Origin: Flagellimonas algicola
Lineage (GTDB): Bacteria > Bacteroidota > Bacteroidia > Flavobacteriales > Flavobacteriaceae
Direction of reading: 5' to 3'
DNA length: 64,000 bases
Assembly (NCBI RefSeq): GCF_005937185.1
Contig: NZ_VCNI01000001.1
Location: 310,001-374,000, forward strand
The notes beneath the pieces are model-generated. The model saw nothing but the letters and a program-made list of their open reading frames with translations. It did no database searches and was not told the origin of the DNA. Shown one piece after another: positions 45,536 through 54,453 of this stretch (the first letter of the stretch is position 1; each line of letters opens with the position of its first letter). Both the position numbers and the translations under genes were made by a program.

Positions 45536-46501
45536 TTAGCGAAGATGGGCATTTTCATCAAGATTTATGCCATTAAGTACTTCTCCAATTTTCATTCGCC
45601 GTTTTCCCGGAAGTTGTACTTCCAAAAGATGAAGATAACCTCCTGATGCTGCAACTTTTAAAGTCTGTTTTTCCAAGATTAACTTTCCGGTTGTATGGTC
45701 ATGATTCACCTCCTCCAACTGGGTCTTAAATATTTTTATGGGGTCTTCTTTTCCCTGATTCATTAAATAACACCAAGCAGCGGGGTAGGGACTAAGCCCT
45801 CGAATATGATTGTGGATATCATTTATAGTATGATCCCAGTTGATTTGACAGGTATTCCGATGTATTTTATGTGCGGTTTTAACTTCCTTAGTATCCTTTT
45901 GGGGAATACTGGTGACTGTACCTTCTTCAATTCGTTTGCAGGTATCCACAACCAGACCTGCACCCAAATCCATTAATCGGTCGTGCAAGGTTCCGGCATT
46001 ATCTTCTGGAAGGATCGGTGCTGTTTTTTGAAGAATGATGCTGCCCGTATCAATTTTATCGTCAATAAAAAAGGTGGTAACCCCAGTTTCCGTTTCCCCA
46101 TTGATGATTGCCCAGTTAATCGGAGCAGCTCCTCGATATTGAGGCAGCAGTGAGGCATGCAGATTAAAGGTTCCATGCTCAGGCATGCGCCAAACTACCT
46201 CCGGCAACATTCTAAAAGCCACCACTACCTGTAGGTTGGCTCCAAGTTCCCTTAGTTCTTGCAAGAATTCTTCGCTTTTCAGGTTGGTAGGTTGAAGCAC
46301 CTTAATATGGTGTGCTATTGCAAATTGTTTCACGGCCGACTCCTGGATTTTTCTCCCTCTGCCGGCAGGCCTGTCTGGAGCGGTAATTGCGCCAACCACA
46401 TTAAAACCTGCTTCCAACAAAGCTTTCAGACTACCCACAGCAAAGTTGGGGGTGCCCATAAACACAATTCGTAACCTGTTATTTTTCAATTTCGTACTCA
46501 T
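45536..46501 (-). CDS. fmt: methionyl-tRNA formyltransferase
   Basis: The enzyme formylates initiator Met-tRNA. Motifs: RIVFMGTPNFAVGSLKALLEAG, APDRPAGRGRK, the catalytic HASLLPQYRGAAPINWAI, and a C-terminal OB-like domain (NDIHNHIRGLSPYPAAWCYL). About 321 residues from the ATG at 46501 (MSTKLKNN); the frame also has an ATG at 46510. Both overlap the end of recQ by some 20-30 bases, so the gene is translationally coupled to recQ. It is the last gene of the operon ATPase-recQ-fmt. Confidence 0.95.
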   Translation of the reverse strand: MSTKLKNNRLRIVFMGTPNFAVGSLKALLEAGFNVVGAITAPDRPAGRGRKIQESAVKQFAIAHHIKVLQPTNLKSEEFLQELRELGANLQVVVAFRMLPEVVWRMPEHGTFNLHASLLPQYRGAAPINWAIINGETETGVTTFFIDDKIDTGSIILQKTAPILPEDNAGTLHDRLMDLGAGLVVDTCKRIEEGTVTSIPQKDTKEVKTAHKIHRNTCQINWDHTINDIHNHIRGLSPYPAAWCYLMNQGKEDPIKIFKTQLEEVNHDHTTGKLILEKQTLKVAASGGYLHLLEVQLPGKRRMKIGEVLNGINLDENAHLR

Positions 46502-48371
46502 TTCTTTCATTCAATCGAATCCGTTCGTCTTCTAGAAGCTCTTGCAAGGCATGCAATATCAATTTTTCTTCAATGCCCAAAACCTGTTCCAGTTGTCTGG
46601 ATGTTTGTGATGCAGTCTGTAGACTTTTGAAAATACTTTTCTTTAATCCATCAGATGGAACGGTATCTTCTTGCGTGCAAATATCGCAAGTACCACACTT
46701 TTCGTTGGTCTTTTCTCCAAAATAATTAAGGATGAAAGCGCTTCTACAAACCCTTGTATTTTGAACATAATCCAACATGGCGGCCATGTTCTTTTGCTTT
46801 ACTGCGTTAAAATCCTTTATTTTTTTTGCGAAGGGGTTAATCGTTCTGTCATCTTCCCGGGGCACTAAAAATTGTATTTCCAAATCACTCGAGGAACTCT
46901 GATACTCCGCTACACCATCAGCGTGCAATTGCTTTAATACTTTTTTGATGGCTTTTTCACTTTCGCCCACTTTTTTTGAGAGTAAGGGTAGGTTTATCTT
47001 GGTTTCATGCTCTGTGATTCCACCGTAGGTACGTAATACGGTTTGAATAATATGGGCAACCTTTGGGTTATCCTGTAAATATTGAAAAATCCCATTTCTG
47101 GAAGCCACAAATTTTAAAGTGGTTTTTTCCGTAAAATTCTCGGATAGGGAAATCACCGAATTTTGATCCAAAATGCGCAGTGCATTATAGGCCATATTAG
47201 GAGGGAATCCATAGCGCTTGCAAAAGGTGTTGAATTTGAAGCTCAACGAATCCAATACTGATTCCCCGTAGGACATCTGAAAGAAATTATTAAGCTGGAT
47301 ATAAAGTTGTTTCACAAAACCCACATCGGGCAAGGAGGACAAAAATTGTTGTTTAGCGCGGTCAGCATCCTCCTGGGAGGTTACGATCAAGGCCGATGAT
47401 GGTTTCCCATCTCTTCCAGCTCTTCCTGCTTCTTGAAAGTAGCTTTCCAAACTATCTGGAATTTGGTAGTGGATTACCCATCGTACATCGGGTTTGTCCA
47501 CGCCCATTCCAAAGGCATTGGTAGCTACAATGCAACTTACTTTTCCGTTGAGCCATAGCTGTAGCTTCTCTTCCTTATCCGCTTTGGAGATACCGCCATG
47601 AAAAAAGGTAGTTTTAATCCCATTCTTATTCAAGAATTCTGACAAGGAAACCGTCATTCTCCTCGAGCGAACGTACACAATGGAACTGCCGCTAAATTTT
47701 GTCAGAATCTTTTTAAGTTGATAGTTCTTGTCTTCCGTGTGCTTAACCTTAAAACTGATGTTGGAGCGGGAGAAAGAGTCTTTGAACACCTTGGGCTTTT
47801 CCAATTGAAGGTTCTCCAAGATATCCTGTACCACTTTTGGGGTTGCTGTTGCCGTTAAAGCAATTGTTGGCGTTTCGGGAGTTAAATCCTTTAATACGGA
47901 GCAATCCAAATAGGCGGGCCTAAAGTCATTGCCCCATTGTGATATACAATGTGCTTCATCTATAGCAACAAGATTCACGTTCATTTCCCGAATTCGCTCT
48001 TGAACCGTGGATTGTTGCAGTCGTTCCGGAGAGAGATAGAGGAACTTGTAATTGCCATATACACAATTGTCCAAAAGGTCACTGAGTTCGGAAAAAGGGA
48101 TTCCCCCTGTTAGCGCAATGGCTTTGATGTTTTTTTGTTTGAGCTGCTGTACTTGGTCTTGGATAAGGGCCACCAATGGCGATATCACAATGCAAATACC
48201 CTCCATGGCCAATGCCGGCACCTGATAGCAAATGGACTTGCCACCACCTGTTGGCATTAAGGCCAATAGATCTTGTTTGGCCAGAACGGCCTCAATAATT
48301 TGGCTTTGGGAACCTCTAAAATCTTTGTGGCCCCAGTATTCCCTTAAAACGGATTTCGCATCTTTTTGCAC
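46479..48371 (-). CDS. recQ: ATP-dependent DNA helicase RecQ
   Basis: This 630-residue SF2 helicase has Walker A MPTGGGKSICYQ, DEAH in AIDEAHCISQWGNDFRPAY, motif VI HYQIPDSLESYFQEAGRAGRDG, and the zinc-binding CGTCDIC with an upstream Cys. The RQC-type winged helix follows the zinc site. The last 60 residues look like a small winged-helix (RQLEQVLGIEEKLILHALQELLEDERI), and I see no clear HRDC domain. It is a 3'-5' helicase in recombination and repair; it overlaps the upstream ATPase by one base. Confidence 0.95.
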   Translation of the reverse strand: MQKDAKSVLREYWGHKDFRGSQSQIIEAVLAKQDLLALMPTGGGKSICYQVPALAMEGICIVISPLVALIQDQVQQLKQKNIKAIALTGGIPFSELSDLLDNCVYGNYKFLYLSPERLQQSTVQERIREMNVNLVAIDEAHCISQWGNDFRPAYLDCSVLKDLTPETPTIALTATATPKVVQDILENLQLEKPKVFKDSFSRSNISFKVKHTEDKNYQLKKILTKFSGSSIVYVRSRRMTVSLSEFLNKNGIKTTFFHGGISKADKEEKLQLWLNGKVSCIVATNAFGMGVDKPDVRWVIHYQIPDSLESYFQEAGRAGRDGKPSSALIVTSQEDADRAKQQFLSSLPDVGFVKQLYIQLNNFFQMSYGESVLDSLSFKFNTFCKRYGFPPNMAYNALRILDQNSVISLSENFTEKTTLKFVASRNGIFQYLQDNPKVAHIIQTVLRTYGGITEHETKINLPLLSKKVGESEKAIKKVLKQLHADGVAEYQSSSSDLEIQFLVPREDDRTINPFAKKIKDFNAVKQKNMAAMLDYVQNTRVCRSAFILNYFGEKTNEKCGTCDICTQEDTVPSDGLKKSIFKSLQTASQTSRQLEQVLGIEEKLILHALQELLEDERIRLNERNEYEIEK

Positions 48372-48934
48372 TAAATGGATTTCAAGTTATCCAGGATAAA
48401 ATCTACACGCGCATTTACAGGATCCTTTGGAACGAGAGTGGGATTATATCCAAATCTCATGTAAGTTTCCATCAAGGCATCATGGATTTTTTCAGCCTCT
48501 TCATAGCTTTCCAGTCGCTCATTGTCCGAAATGTAAATTTCCTTCCAAGGCGGAACTATAAAAATGGCATCGTAGAGGTGATTTTCGCAAGCATCAGTAA
48601 ACTCTTGGTCATAGGTCTGGTCAAAAAAGTCCATATAAGCCAGAACATCAGGAATACCGCGATCAAAAAAACTAATGGGAACATTCAGGTCCAAAGAGTC
48701 AATATAATGCTTGGTTCTTCCATAAAGTAAATCTTTGTTGAATTGTAACGCATCATCCACAAAAACGAGGGGATTGGACACAAAGGAATCCGGCAGACCT
48801 TCTTTTTTTGCATTTGACGTCATATCCCTAATGATTTCATGGAAACAGTGATGACCTTGGTTTTCTAGGCCATTTATAATGGACGTTTTTCCAGTTCCAG
48901 GAGCTCCTGTAATGACAACTTTATGGTTCTTCAA
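48371..48934 (-). CDS. small AAA-type ATP-binding protein
   Basis: This 187-residue protein has the P-loop GAPGTGKTSIINGL (near residues 9-22), HCFHEIIRDMTSNAKKEG, FFDRGIPDVLAYMDFF and IFIVPPWKEIYISDNERLES. This resembles the AAA_28/NadR-like P-loop kinase group. A nucleotide or small-metabolite kinase is plausible; none is assigned. Its stop overlaps the recQ start by one base, so they are co-expressed. It is divergent from the DUF493 gene. Confidence 0.85.
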   Translation of the reverse strand: MKNHKVVITGAPGTGKTSIINGLENQGHHCFHEIIRDMTSNAKKEGLPDSFVSNPLVFVDDALQFNKDLLYGRTKHYIDSLDLNVPISFFDRGIPDVLAYMDFFDQTYDQEFTDACENHLYDAIFIVPPWKEIYISDNERLESYEEAEKIHDALMETYMRFGYNPTLVPKDPVNARVDFILDNLKSI

Positions 48935-49000
48935 TCAGATAATTTTATCAACACAAAGTAATGAAATAGGGACAAGGAAAAAAAATTGCATAGTAAGCCA

Positions 49001-49008
49001 TATCTTTG
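49001..49008 (+). promoter_or_regulatory. putative -7 box of the DUF493-DUF4290-murA genes
   Basis: TATCTTTG matches TAnnTTTG, 14 bases before the ATG at 49023, giving a leader of about ten bases. A TTG lies only 12 bp upstream, which is too close for the usual -33. Confidence 0.45.
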
Positions 49009-49022
49009 TAAAAACTTGAAGC

Positions 49023-49310
49023 ATGGAGAAGGAGAAATCCGATGAATTTTATGCCCGCCTAAGGGAGCAGTTGTTGGAGAATAGCAGTTGGCCGTCCAAA
49101 TATCTTTATAAGTTTATAGTCCCAACGGACAAGGAAAAAATAGAACAGATCAATACCATATTTGATAATACCGGGGCGGTTATCGAATCCAAAAAATCCA
49201 AGAAGGGAACTTATACCAGTATCTCCATTACCGTGCAATTGGAAAGCCCGGATGCAGTGATTGCCAAGTACAAAGAAGTTTCCCAAGTAGAGGGAGTAAT
49301 ATCGCTTTAA
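49023..49310 (+). CDS. DUF493 (YbeD-like) protein
   Basis: This 95-residue protein has SSWPSKYLYKFIVPTDKEKIEQINTIFDN, KKSKKGTYTSISITVQLESPDAVIAKYKEV and EGVISL at the end (each in part), which is the ACT-like fold of DUF493. E. coli YbeD has no settled function. It begins a plus-strand run with DUF4290 and murA. Confidence 0.9.
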   Translation: MEKEKSDEFYARLREQLLENSSWPSKYLYKFIVPTDKEKIEQINTIFDNTGAVIESKKSKKGTYTSISITVQLESPDAVIAKYKEVSQVEGVISL

Positions 49311-49391
49311 ACCGGATTGCCATAATTTTTAGTATTTTGCGGACGTTATAGGATAGACTTCCCGTTAGTTAATTTCATTAAACCTAGTAAT

Positions 49392-50051
49392 TTGAATTCA
49401 GTAGACAACTTAGAATATAATACGGAGCGTCCAAAGCTTCACATACCAGAGTATGGTCGTCATTTCCAAAAAATGGTGGATCATGCGGTTTCCATTGCCG
49501 ATCGCGAGGAACGCAACAAAGTGGCCAAGTCCATTATTAGTGTAATGGGGAATTTGCAACCCCACTTGCGAGATGTGCCAGATTTTCAGCATAAACTATG
49601 GGACCAACTCTTTATCATGTCCGATTTTAAACTGGACGTGGATTCCCCATTTCCAATAACATCGCAGGAGACCTTGCAACAACGTCCAGAACCTCTGGAG
49701 TATCCACAGAACCACCCCAAGTATCGTTTTTATGGCAACAACATCAAACGTATGATCGATGTGGCCATTAAATGGGAAAAAGGAGATATGCGTTCCGGTT
49801 TGGAATATGCCATAGCCAACCACATGAAAAAGTGTTACCTCAATTGGAACAAGGACACCGTTGAGGACTCCGCAATTTTTGCACACCTAAAAGAATTAAG
49901 TGATGGGCAGATAGATTTGGCCCCAAAAGGAGAAAACCTTACTGATAGTGGACAGTTCCTTAAGAATCGCTTGGCCAAATCCAATAGAAATGGCGGCAGC
50001 ACCAATCACAAGAAGGGACAACGAAGTAATAGGGGTAAAAAAAGGTATTAA
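49392..50051 (+). CDS. DUF4290 domain protein
   Basis: This 219-residue Bacteroidota-specific protein has LEYNTERPKLHIPEYGRHFQKMVDHA and IISVMGNLQPHLRDVPDFQHKLWDQLFIMS (in part), the family hallmarks. The tail is basic (NRNGGSTNHKKGQRSNRGKKRY), which may bind RNA or DNA. The start is TTG at 49392; no in-frame ATG precedes the conserved start. Its place directly ahead of murA is conserved in my recollection of other flavobacteria. Function unknown. Confidence 0.88.
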   Translation: MNSVDNLEYNTERPKLHIPEYGRHFQKMVDHAVSIADREERNKVAKSIISVMGNLQPHLRDVPDFQHKLWDQLFIMSDFKLDVDSPFPITSQETLQQRPEPLEYPQNHPKYRFYGNNIKRMIDVAIKWEKGDMRSGLEYAIANHMKKCYLNWNKDTVEDSAIFAHLKELSDGQIDLAPKGENLTDSGQFLKNRLAKSNRNGGSTNHKKGQRSNRGKKRY

Positions 50052-50066
50052 ATTCCATAAGTATTC

Positions 50067-51374
50067 ATGGGAACATTTCGAATAGAGGGTGGGCACCAAC
50101 TGCATGGTGAAATAACACCCCAAGGGGCAAAGAATGAGGCACTGCAGATTCTTTGTGCGGTTTTGCTTTCGGCAGAGAAGATTACCATAAATAACATTCC
50201 GGATATTGTTGATGTCAACAAGCTTATTGCCCTGTTGGAGGACCTTGGTGTCAAAATCCAGAAAAAAGGAAAAGGTAGCTACACCTTTAAGGCAGATGAC
50301 ATTAATCTGGATTACCTGCAGACCGACCAATTCAAACAAGATGGTCGCGGATTGCGAGGTTCAATTATGTTGGTGGGTCCTTTATTGGCTCGATTTGGTA
50401 AAGGATACATTCCCAAACCTGGAGGTGATAAGATTGGGAGACGACGACTGGATACACATTTTGAAGGTTTTATAAAATTAGGAGCAAAATTCCGATACAA
50501 TCGAGAGGAGTATTTCTATGGCGTGGAAGCAGACAAGCTTAAAGGCGCCTATATGTTATTGGATGAAGCTTCTGTAACAGGAACGGCCAATATTGTGATG
50601 GCTGCAGTGCTTGCAGAAGGAACAACCACCATTTACAATGCGGCTTGTGAACCATATTTGCAGCAGTTGTGCAAAATGCTTAACCGGATGGGTGCCAAGA
50701 TTTCTGGGATAGGCTCTAACCTTTTGACCATTGAGGGGGTAGAAGAATTGGGAGGAACCGAGCATACTATGCTTCCGGATATGATTGAGATTGGTAGCTG
50801 GATTGGTTTAGCAGCTATGACACGTAGCGAATTGACCATCAAGGATGTGAGTTGGGACGATTTGGGTCAGATTCCGAACGCATTCCAAAAATTGGGAATC
50901 CAGATGGAGCGCAGGGGAGATGATATCTATATTCCCAAGCACGAAAACGGATACCAAGTACAGAGTTATATTGATGGATCTATTTTGACCATTGCGGATG
51001 CTCCATGGCCAGGATTGACGCCTGACTTATTAAGTATTTTGTTGGTTGTAGCCATCCAAGCCAAAGGCGAAGTGGTCATCCACCAAAAAATGTTTGAAAG
51101 CCGCTTGTTCTTTGTGGATAGGTTGTTGGATATGGGCGCCAAGATCATTCTTTGTGATCCGCACAGAGCTACGGTGATTGGTCATGACTTTAAATCCACC
51201 CTAAAGGCCACCAATATGGTTTCCCCTGATATTCGCGCAGGAGTTTCCCTCTTGATAGCGGCCTTGTCCGCCAAGGGAACATCTACCATAAACAACATTG
51301 AGCAGATAGATCGCGGTTACGAGAACATTGACGAACGTCTACGAGCCATAGGCGCCAAGATTGTAAGGGTTTAA
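50067..51374 (+). CDS. murA: UDP-N-acetylglucosamine 1-carboxyvinyltransferase
   Basis: This 435-residue enzyme adds enolpyruvate to UDP-GlcNAc in the first step of peptidoglycan synthesis. The EPSP-synthase-like repeats are seen, with EITPQGAKNEALQILCAVLLS at the start and SPDIRAGVSLLIAALSAKG near the end. At the loop where E. coli has Cys115, this protein reads PGGDKIGRRRLD with Asp121. Asp at this place is known from natural MurA enzymes that are not blocked by fosfomycin. Its last four bases overlap the end of the convergent AraC-type gene. Confidence 0.96.
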   Translation: MGTFRIEGGHQLHGEITPQGAKNEALQILCAVLLSAEKITINNIPDIVDVNKLIALLEDLGVKIQKKGKGSYTFKADDINLDYLQTDQFKQDGRGLRGSIMLVGPLLARFGKGYIPKPGGDKIGRRRLDTHFEGFIKLGAKFRYNREEYFYGVEADKLKGAYMLLDEASVTGTANIVMAAVLAEGTTTIYNAACEPYLQQLCKMLNRMGAKISGIGSNLLTIEGVEELGGTEHTMLPDMIEIGSWIGLAAMTRSELTIKDVSWDDLGQIPNAFQKLGIQMERRGDDIYIPKHENGYQVQSYIDGSILTIADAPWPGLTPDLLSILLVVAIQAKGEVVIHQKMFESRLFFVDRLLDMGAKIILCDPHRATVIGHDFKSTLKATNMVSPDIRAGVSLLIAALSAKGTSTINNIEQIDRGYENIDERLRAIGAKIVRV

Positions 51375-52234
51375 GGCTTTTCAACGCGCATCCTAAACAC
51401 CTTGGGTGACATTCCGGTGAACTTCTTAAAAGTAGTTGCAAAATATTGGGACGTACTGAATCCCAAATTGTAAGCTACTTCTGTTATAGTATTGTTTTTT
51501 AGTAGTTCCTCTTTAGCTCGTTCAATTTTTAATCGGTTGATATAGGCTTTGGGCGGAGCACCAAAATGTTGTTTGAACCAGCTTTTAAAGTAAGCCGTTG
51601 AGAAATTCACAAGTTCAGCCAGCTCATCCACGTAAATGATCCGATGCAGATTTGCGGCAATAAATTCGTCAATAATCTTAACTCTTTCCGAAGGAACTAC
51701 AATTTGTGTGGTCTGAGATAATTCAAGAGTTTCCAACAGCAGCTGAATTAATAATTGGTTGGTAGTAAGCTGGGTCAAGGTGGTTTGTTCCGATTCTAGT
51801 TGTCCGATCAGTTTTTGCAAATGGGATTTAAGAACCAGTGCCCCTTTAAAAATACCTCCAGCCTTGTCTTGAAGTGCTGAAATAAGAAATTCAGATTGTA
51901 CTGTGGGTAGATGGCAAAGTTGTCCTTTGACATGATTTATATGAATCTGGAGCCAATACAATTCTCCAATATCTTCAGGATAAACCCCAGAGCTATGGTT
52001 CTGGTTGGGAGGCACAATTAAGATGTCGTTGCCTCGTAGTTTTAATAAGTGCTCTCCCAATTCATAATACTGCTGCCCTCGAATGCAAAAACAAATTTCC
52101 ACAACATCCTGGTGCTGGTGGGCTTCCAGCGTTGGTTCCACCTTACGATAGTGATAATGACCAAACTCCACAAACCTAGGATAACCCAAGCTCGGTAGGT
52201 GGAACACTTTACGCTTTTTTGTTTGATTTAGCAT
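51371..52234 (-). CDS. AraC-family regulator with cupin sensor
   Basis: This 287-residue protein has an N-terminal cupin-type sensing domain (LEAHQHQDVVEICFCIRGQQYYE) and C-terminal double helix-turn-helix (YVDELAELVNFSTAYFKSWFKQHFG; ITEVAYNLGFSTSQYFATTFKKFTG, given as parts of the pattern) ending SPKVFRMR. It is divergent from the PhyH/sugar isomerase pair and is likely their regulator. Its end overlaps murA by four bases on the opposite strand. The cupin presumably senses a sugar or uronate. Confidence 0.9.
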   Translation of the reverse strand: MLNQTKKRKVFHLPSLGYPRFVEFGHYHYRKVEPTLEAHQHQDVVEICFCIRGQQYYELGEHLLKLRGNDILIVPPNQNHSSGVYPEDIGELYWLQIHINHVKGQLCHLPTVQSEFLISALQDKAGGIFKGALVLKSHLQKLIGQLESEQTTLTQLTTNQLLIQLLLETLELSQTTQIVVPSERVKIIDEFIAANLHRIIYVDELAELVNFSTAYFKSWFKQHFGAPPKAYINRLKIERAKEELLKNNTITEVAYNLGFSTSQYFATTFKKFTGMSPKVFRMRVEKP

Positions 52235-52327
52235 GTATTTGTATAAAAAAATAGGGTCGTACGAATTTAGAAGACTTTTTTCAGAAATCCCAGTTAATTT
52301 GAATTGTCAAGTATAAACCATAAACCA

Positions 52328-53038
52328 ATGAAAGAATTGTTTTTAAAACAAGGCTATACCAAACTGGACCGTTTAATTCCGAATTCAGAAGTAGAGAATC
52401 TAAGGGTCTTGTATAATGATTTGCTACATGATAAGGAGCGTACAATGGGTTTACGTAGCGATTTAGGAGGGGGAGAAGGCGGTACCGTTGAAAAAATCAC
52501 CCAGATTATGCGGCCAAGTATGGTTGAACCTAAGTTGTCGGAAACTATTTCCTATCAACTGGCTTTGGATCATGTAAAAGATATGTTGGGTGAGGATATG
52601 GAGCTCGATTTCGATATGCTTATCAACAAAGCACCCCAGACCAACACCCCAACACCCTGGCATCAGGATGCCGCCTATTGGATAAAGATGCCTGACAAAC
52701 GATCGGCCAGTTGTTGGATCGCATTGGATGAGGTCTACGAAGAAAACGGCTGTATGTGGTTCATTCCTAAAGATGGAGATACTATTTTACTGCATAAGCA
52801 TTACACCGAAGGCGGTGCCTTGCAATGCGAAGCAGATGAGAAAAATGCCGAATGTATTCCTTTAAAACCAGGGGGCTGTACGTTTCATGATGGCTTTACC
52901 CTTCATTTTAGTAAAGGCAACACCACAGATTCGCATAGGCGCGCATTAATCCTTAATTTCAGGCCTAAGGCAATGATCCAGTTGGAGCGGGAGCAGGGAG
53001 TGGATCATACCGGGGAACGAAAAGTGCGGAACAAATAG
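52328..53038 (+). CDS. phytanoyl-CoA dioxygenase (PhyH) family oxygenase
   Basis: The protein has about 236 residues from the ATG at 52328 (MKELFLKQGYTKLD); a TTG at 52304 would add eight residues. It is an Fe(II)/2-oxoglutarate oxygenase with TPWHQDAAYW (His-x-Asp metal ligands) and CTFHDGFTLHFSKGNTTDSHRRALILNF (distal His and the Arg for 2-oxoglutarate). The substrate is unknown. It is followed after three bases by a sugar isomerase-like gene, so it may act on a carbohydrate or related small molecule. Confidence 0.87.
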   Translation: MKELFLKQGYTKLDRLIPNSEVENLRVLYNDLLHDKERTMGLRSDLGGGEGGTVEKITQIMRPSMVEPKLSETISYQLALDHVKDMLGEDMELDFDMLINKAPQTNTPTPWHQDAAYWIKMPDKRSASCWIALDEVYEENGCMWFIPKDGDTILLHKHYTEGGALQCEADEKNAECIPLKPGGCTFHDGFTLHFSKGNTTDSHRRALILNFRPKAMIQLEREQGVDHTGERKVRNK

Positions 53039-53041
53039 CCT

Positions 53042-53851
53042 ATGGAAATAAAATGGATATACCCAAGATGGGGCAGTGCCCACATGGATTGGAAAGTTTT
53101 TTTGAACAACGTCAAGGAACATGGCTATAACGGGGTGGAAATAGATTTGCCATTGGGTCAGGAAAAGAAAGAAATCGTAGCCATGTTAACCGATTTTGAG
53201 CTGGACTTTGTGGGGCAGCATTGGCAGACACAGGAAGTGGATTTTGAGAAGCACGAAGAGGAGTACAAACGGCATTTGTTCAATTTGGCCGAGGAAAAGC
53301 CTTTGTTGATCAATTCACATACAGGGCGGGATTTCTTTTCTTTTGAACAGAATATGGAGTTGATTAAACTTGCCCATGAGGTGGAGGAAGAAACGGGTGT
53401 TCCCATTGCCCATGAAACCCATCGGTCCCGATTTCCATTTGCGGCCCATGTTTGCAAGCAATATTTGCATGAAATTCCATCTTTAAAGTTGACTTCGGAC
53501 CTTTCCCATTGGTGCTGCGTTGCGGAAACTCTATTAGAGAACCAGCAAGAGGCTGTGGGTTTGGCTATCAAACATACCTACCACATCCATGCTCGGGTAG
53601 GTTCCTCCCAAAGTCCTCAGGTGATTGACCCAAGGGTTGATACCTACAAAGAAGAATTATCCCAATTTAAAAGTTGGTGGAAGGCCATGTTGGAAAACGC
53701 AAAAGCAAATGGAAGGCCGTATATCACCATCGCTCCCGAATATGGCCCGCTACCGTATGCTTTGCAACACCCACAAACACAAGAATTATTGGGAGATCAA
53801 TGGGAAATCAACCAGTTTATCCGAAAGGAAATCGAAGATTTATGGGATTAG
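53042..53851 (+). CDS. sugar phosphate isomerase/epimerase-like TIM-barrel protein
   Basis: This 269-residue protein of the xylose-isomerase-like (AP_endonuc_2) fold has GYNGVEIDLPLG, LLINSHTGRDFFSF, VPIAHETHRSRFPF (Glu-x-His metal site), LTSDLSHWCCV and THHIHARVG-type KHTYHIHARVGSSQSPQ. The Glu, Asp and His set suits a metal-dependent sugar isomerase or epimerase. It is in an operon with the PhyH oxygenase and overlaps the convergent peroxidase-like gene by four bases. Substrate unknown. Confidence 0.85.
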   Translation: MEIKWIYPRWGSAHMDWKVFLNNVKEHGYNGVEIDLPLGQEKKEIVAMLTDFELDFVGQHWQTQEVDFEKHEEEYKRHLFNLAEEKPLLINSHTGRDFFSFEQNMELIKLAHEVEEETGVPIAHETHRSRFPFAAHVCKQYLHEIPSLKLTSDLSHWCCVAETLLENQQEAVGLAIKHTYHIHARVGSSQSPQVIDPRVDTYKEELSQFKSWWKAMLENAKANGRPYITIAPEYGPLPYALQHPQTQELLGDQWEINQFIRKEIEDLWD

Positions 53852-54453
53852 GCGTGGCTCCAATTGTTGGGGTCATCGCTGTCGTTGGGTGAAAGTCCTA
53901 AGATATCCCCTTGGGTATCCACACCTAGACCGACGACACTTCGGTTTACATAATTAAAATAACTGACCACTTGATTGACTTCCAAGATTTCACCTTCGGT
54001 GAATCCTACTTCCCGTAGGCCTTCAATATCTTGCTCAGTGATATCTGTGTGGTTTAGGGTAAGTTTTTTGGCATACCTGCTACCCGCATAAAATTTGGTG
54101 GAAAAGAAGTCCGGAAGGGTATTCCCAAGGACAGATTCCTTGAAAGTATCTGCTCTGGAATCATCACCCAATAACCTTTTAAAGCCCTCAAAATGGTGAT
54201 GAAAACAATAATCACATTGGTTGAGATGGCTCACATAAGTGCCCAAAGCTTCCAAATACCATTTGGGCAAGGTGTTGTTGGAATTGTGGAGCACATTTTT
54301 ATAGAGCGCCATGTGACCAACCAAGGTATGTGGTCGCAAGCTGTGGATGAGCAATACGTTGTCCACATTGTTGTTGGGGCCTTTTACCCGGTCATAAATT
54401 CGTTTGAGTTCCTTGTTGGCTTCCTCGTAGCCGATAACTTTGATCCAGCTCAT
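53848..54453 (-). CDS. carboxymuconolactone decarboxylase/AhpD-like peroxidase-related protein
   Basis: The protein has about 201 residues from the ATG at 54453 (MSWIKVIGYEEANKELKRIYDRV). The earlier frame start at 54510 lies within the upstream gene and is rejected. The helical CMD domain has YVSHLNQCDYCFHHHFEGFKRLL, with the CxxC-xxxH arrangement of AhpD-like redox proteins. Its ATG overlaps the upstream stop codon by one base (TAATG), so it is coupled to the NTF2-like gene. A thiol peroxidase role is likely. Confidence 0.85.
   Translation of the reverse strand: MSWIKVIGYEEANKELKRIYDRVKGPNNNVDNVLLIHSLRPHTLVGHMALYKNVLHNSNNTLPKWYLEALGTYVSHLNQCDYCFHHHFEGFKRLLGDDSRADTFKESVLGNTLPDFFSTKFYAGSRYAKKLTLNHTDITEQDIEGLREVGFTEGEILEVNQVVSYFNYVNRSVVGLGVDTQGDILGLSPNDSDDPNNWSHA

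Noticed and set aside
46340..46375. CTGCCGGCAGG palindrome seen in fmt as a possible repeat element
   Set aside because: It encodes the ordinary conserved DRPAGRGRK of Fmt and is coding DNA, unlike the similar GC hairpin at 54917-54933.
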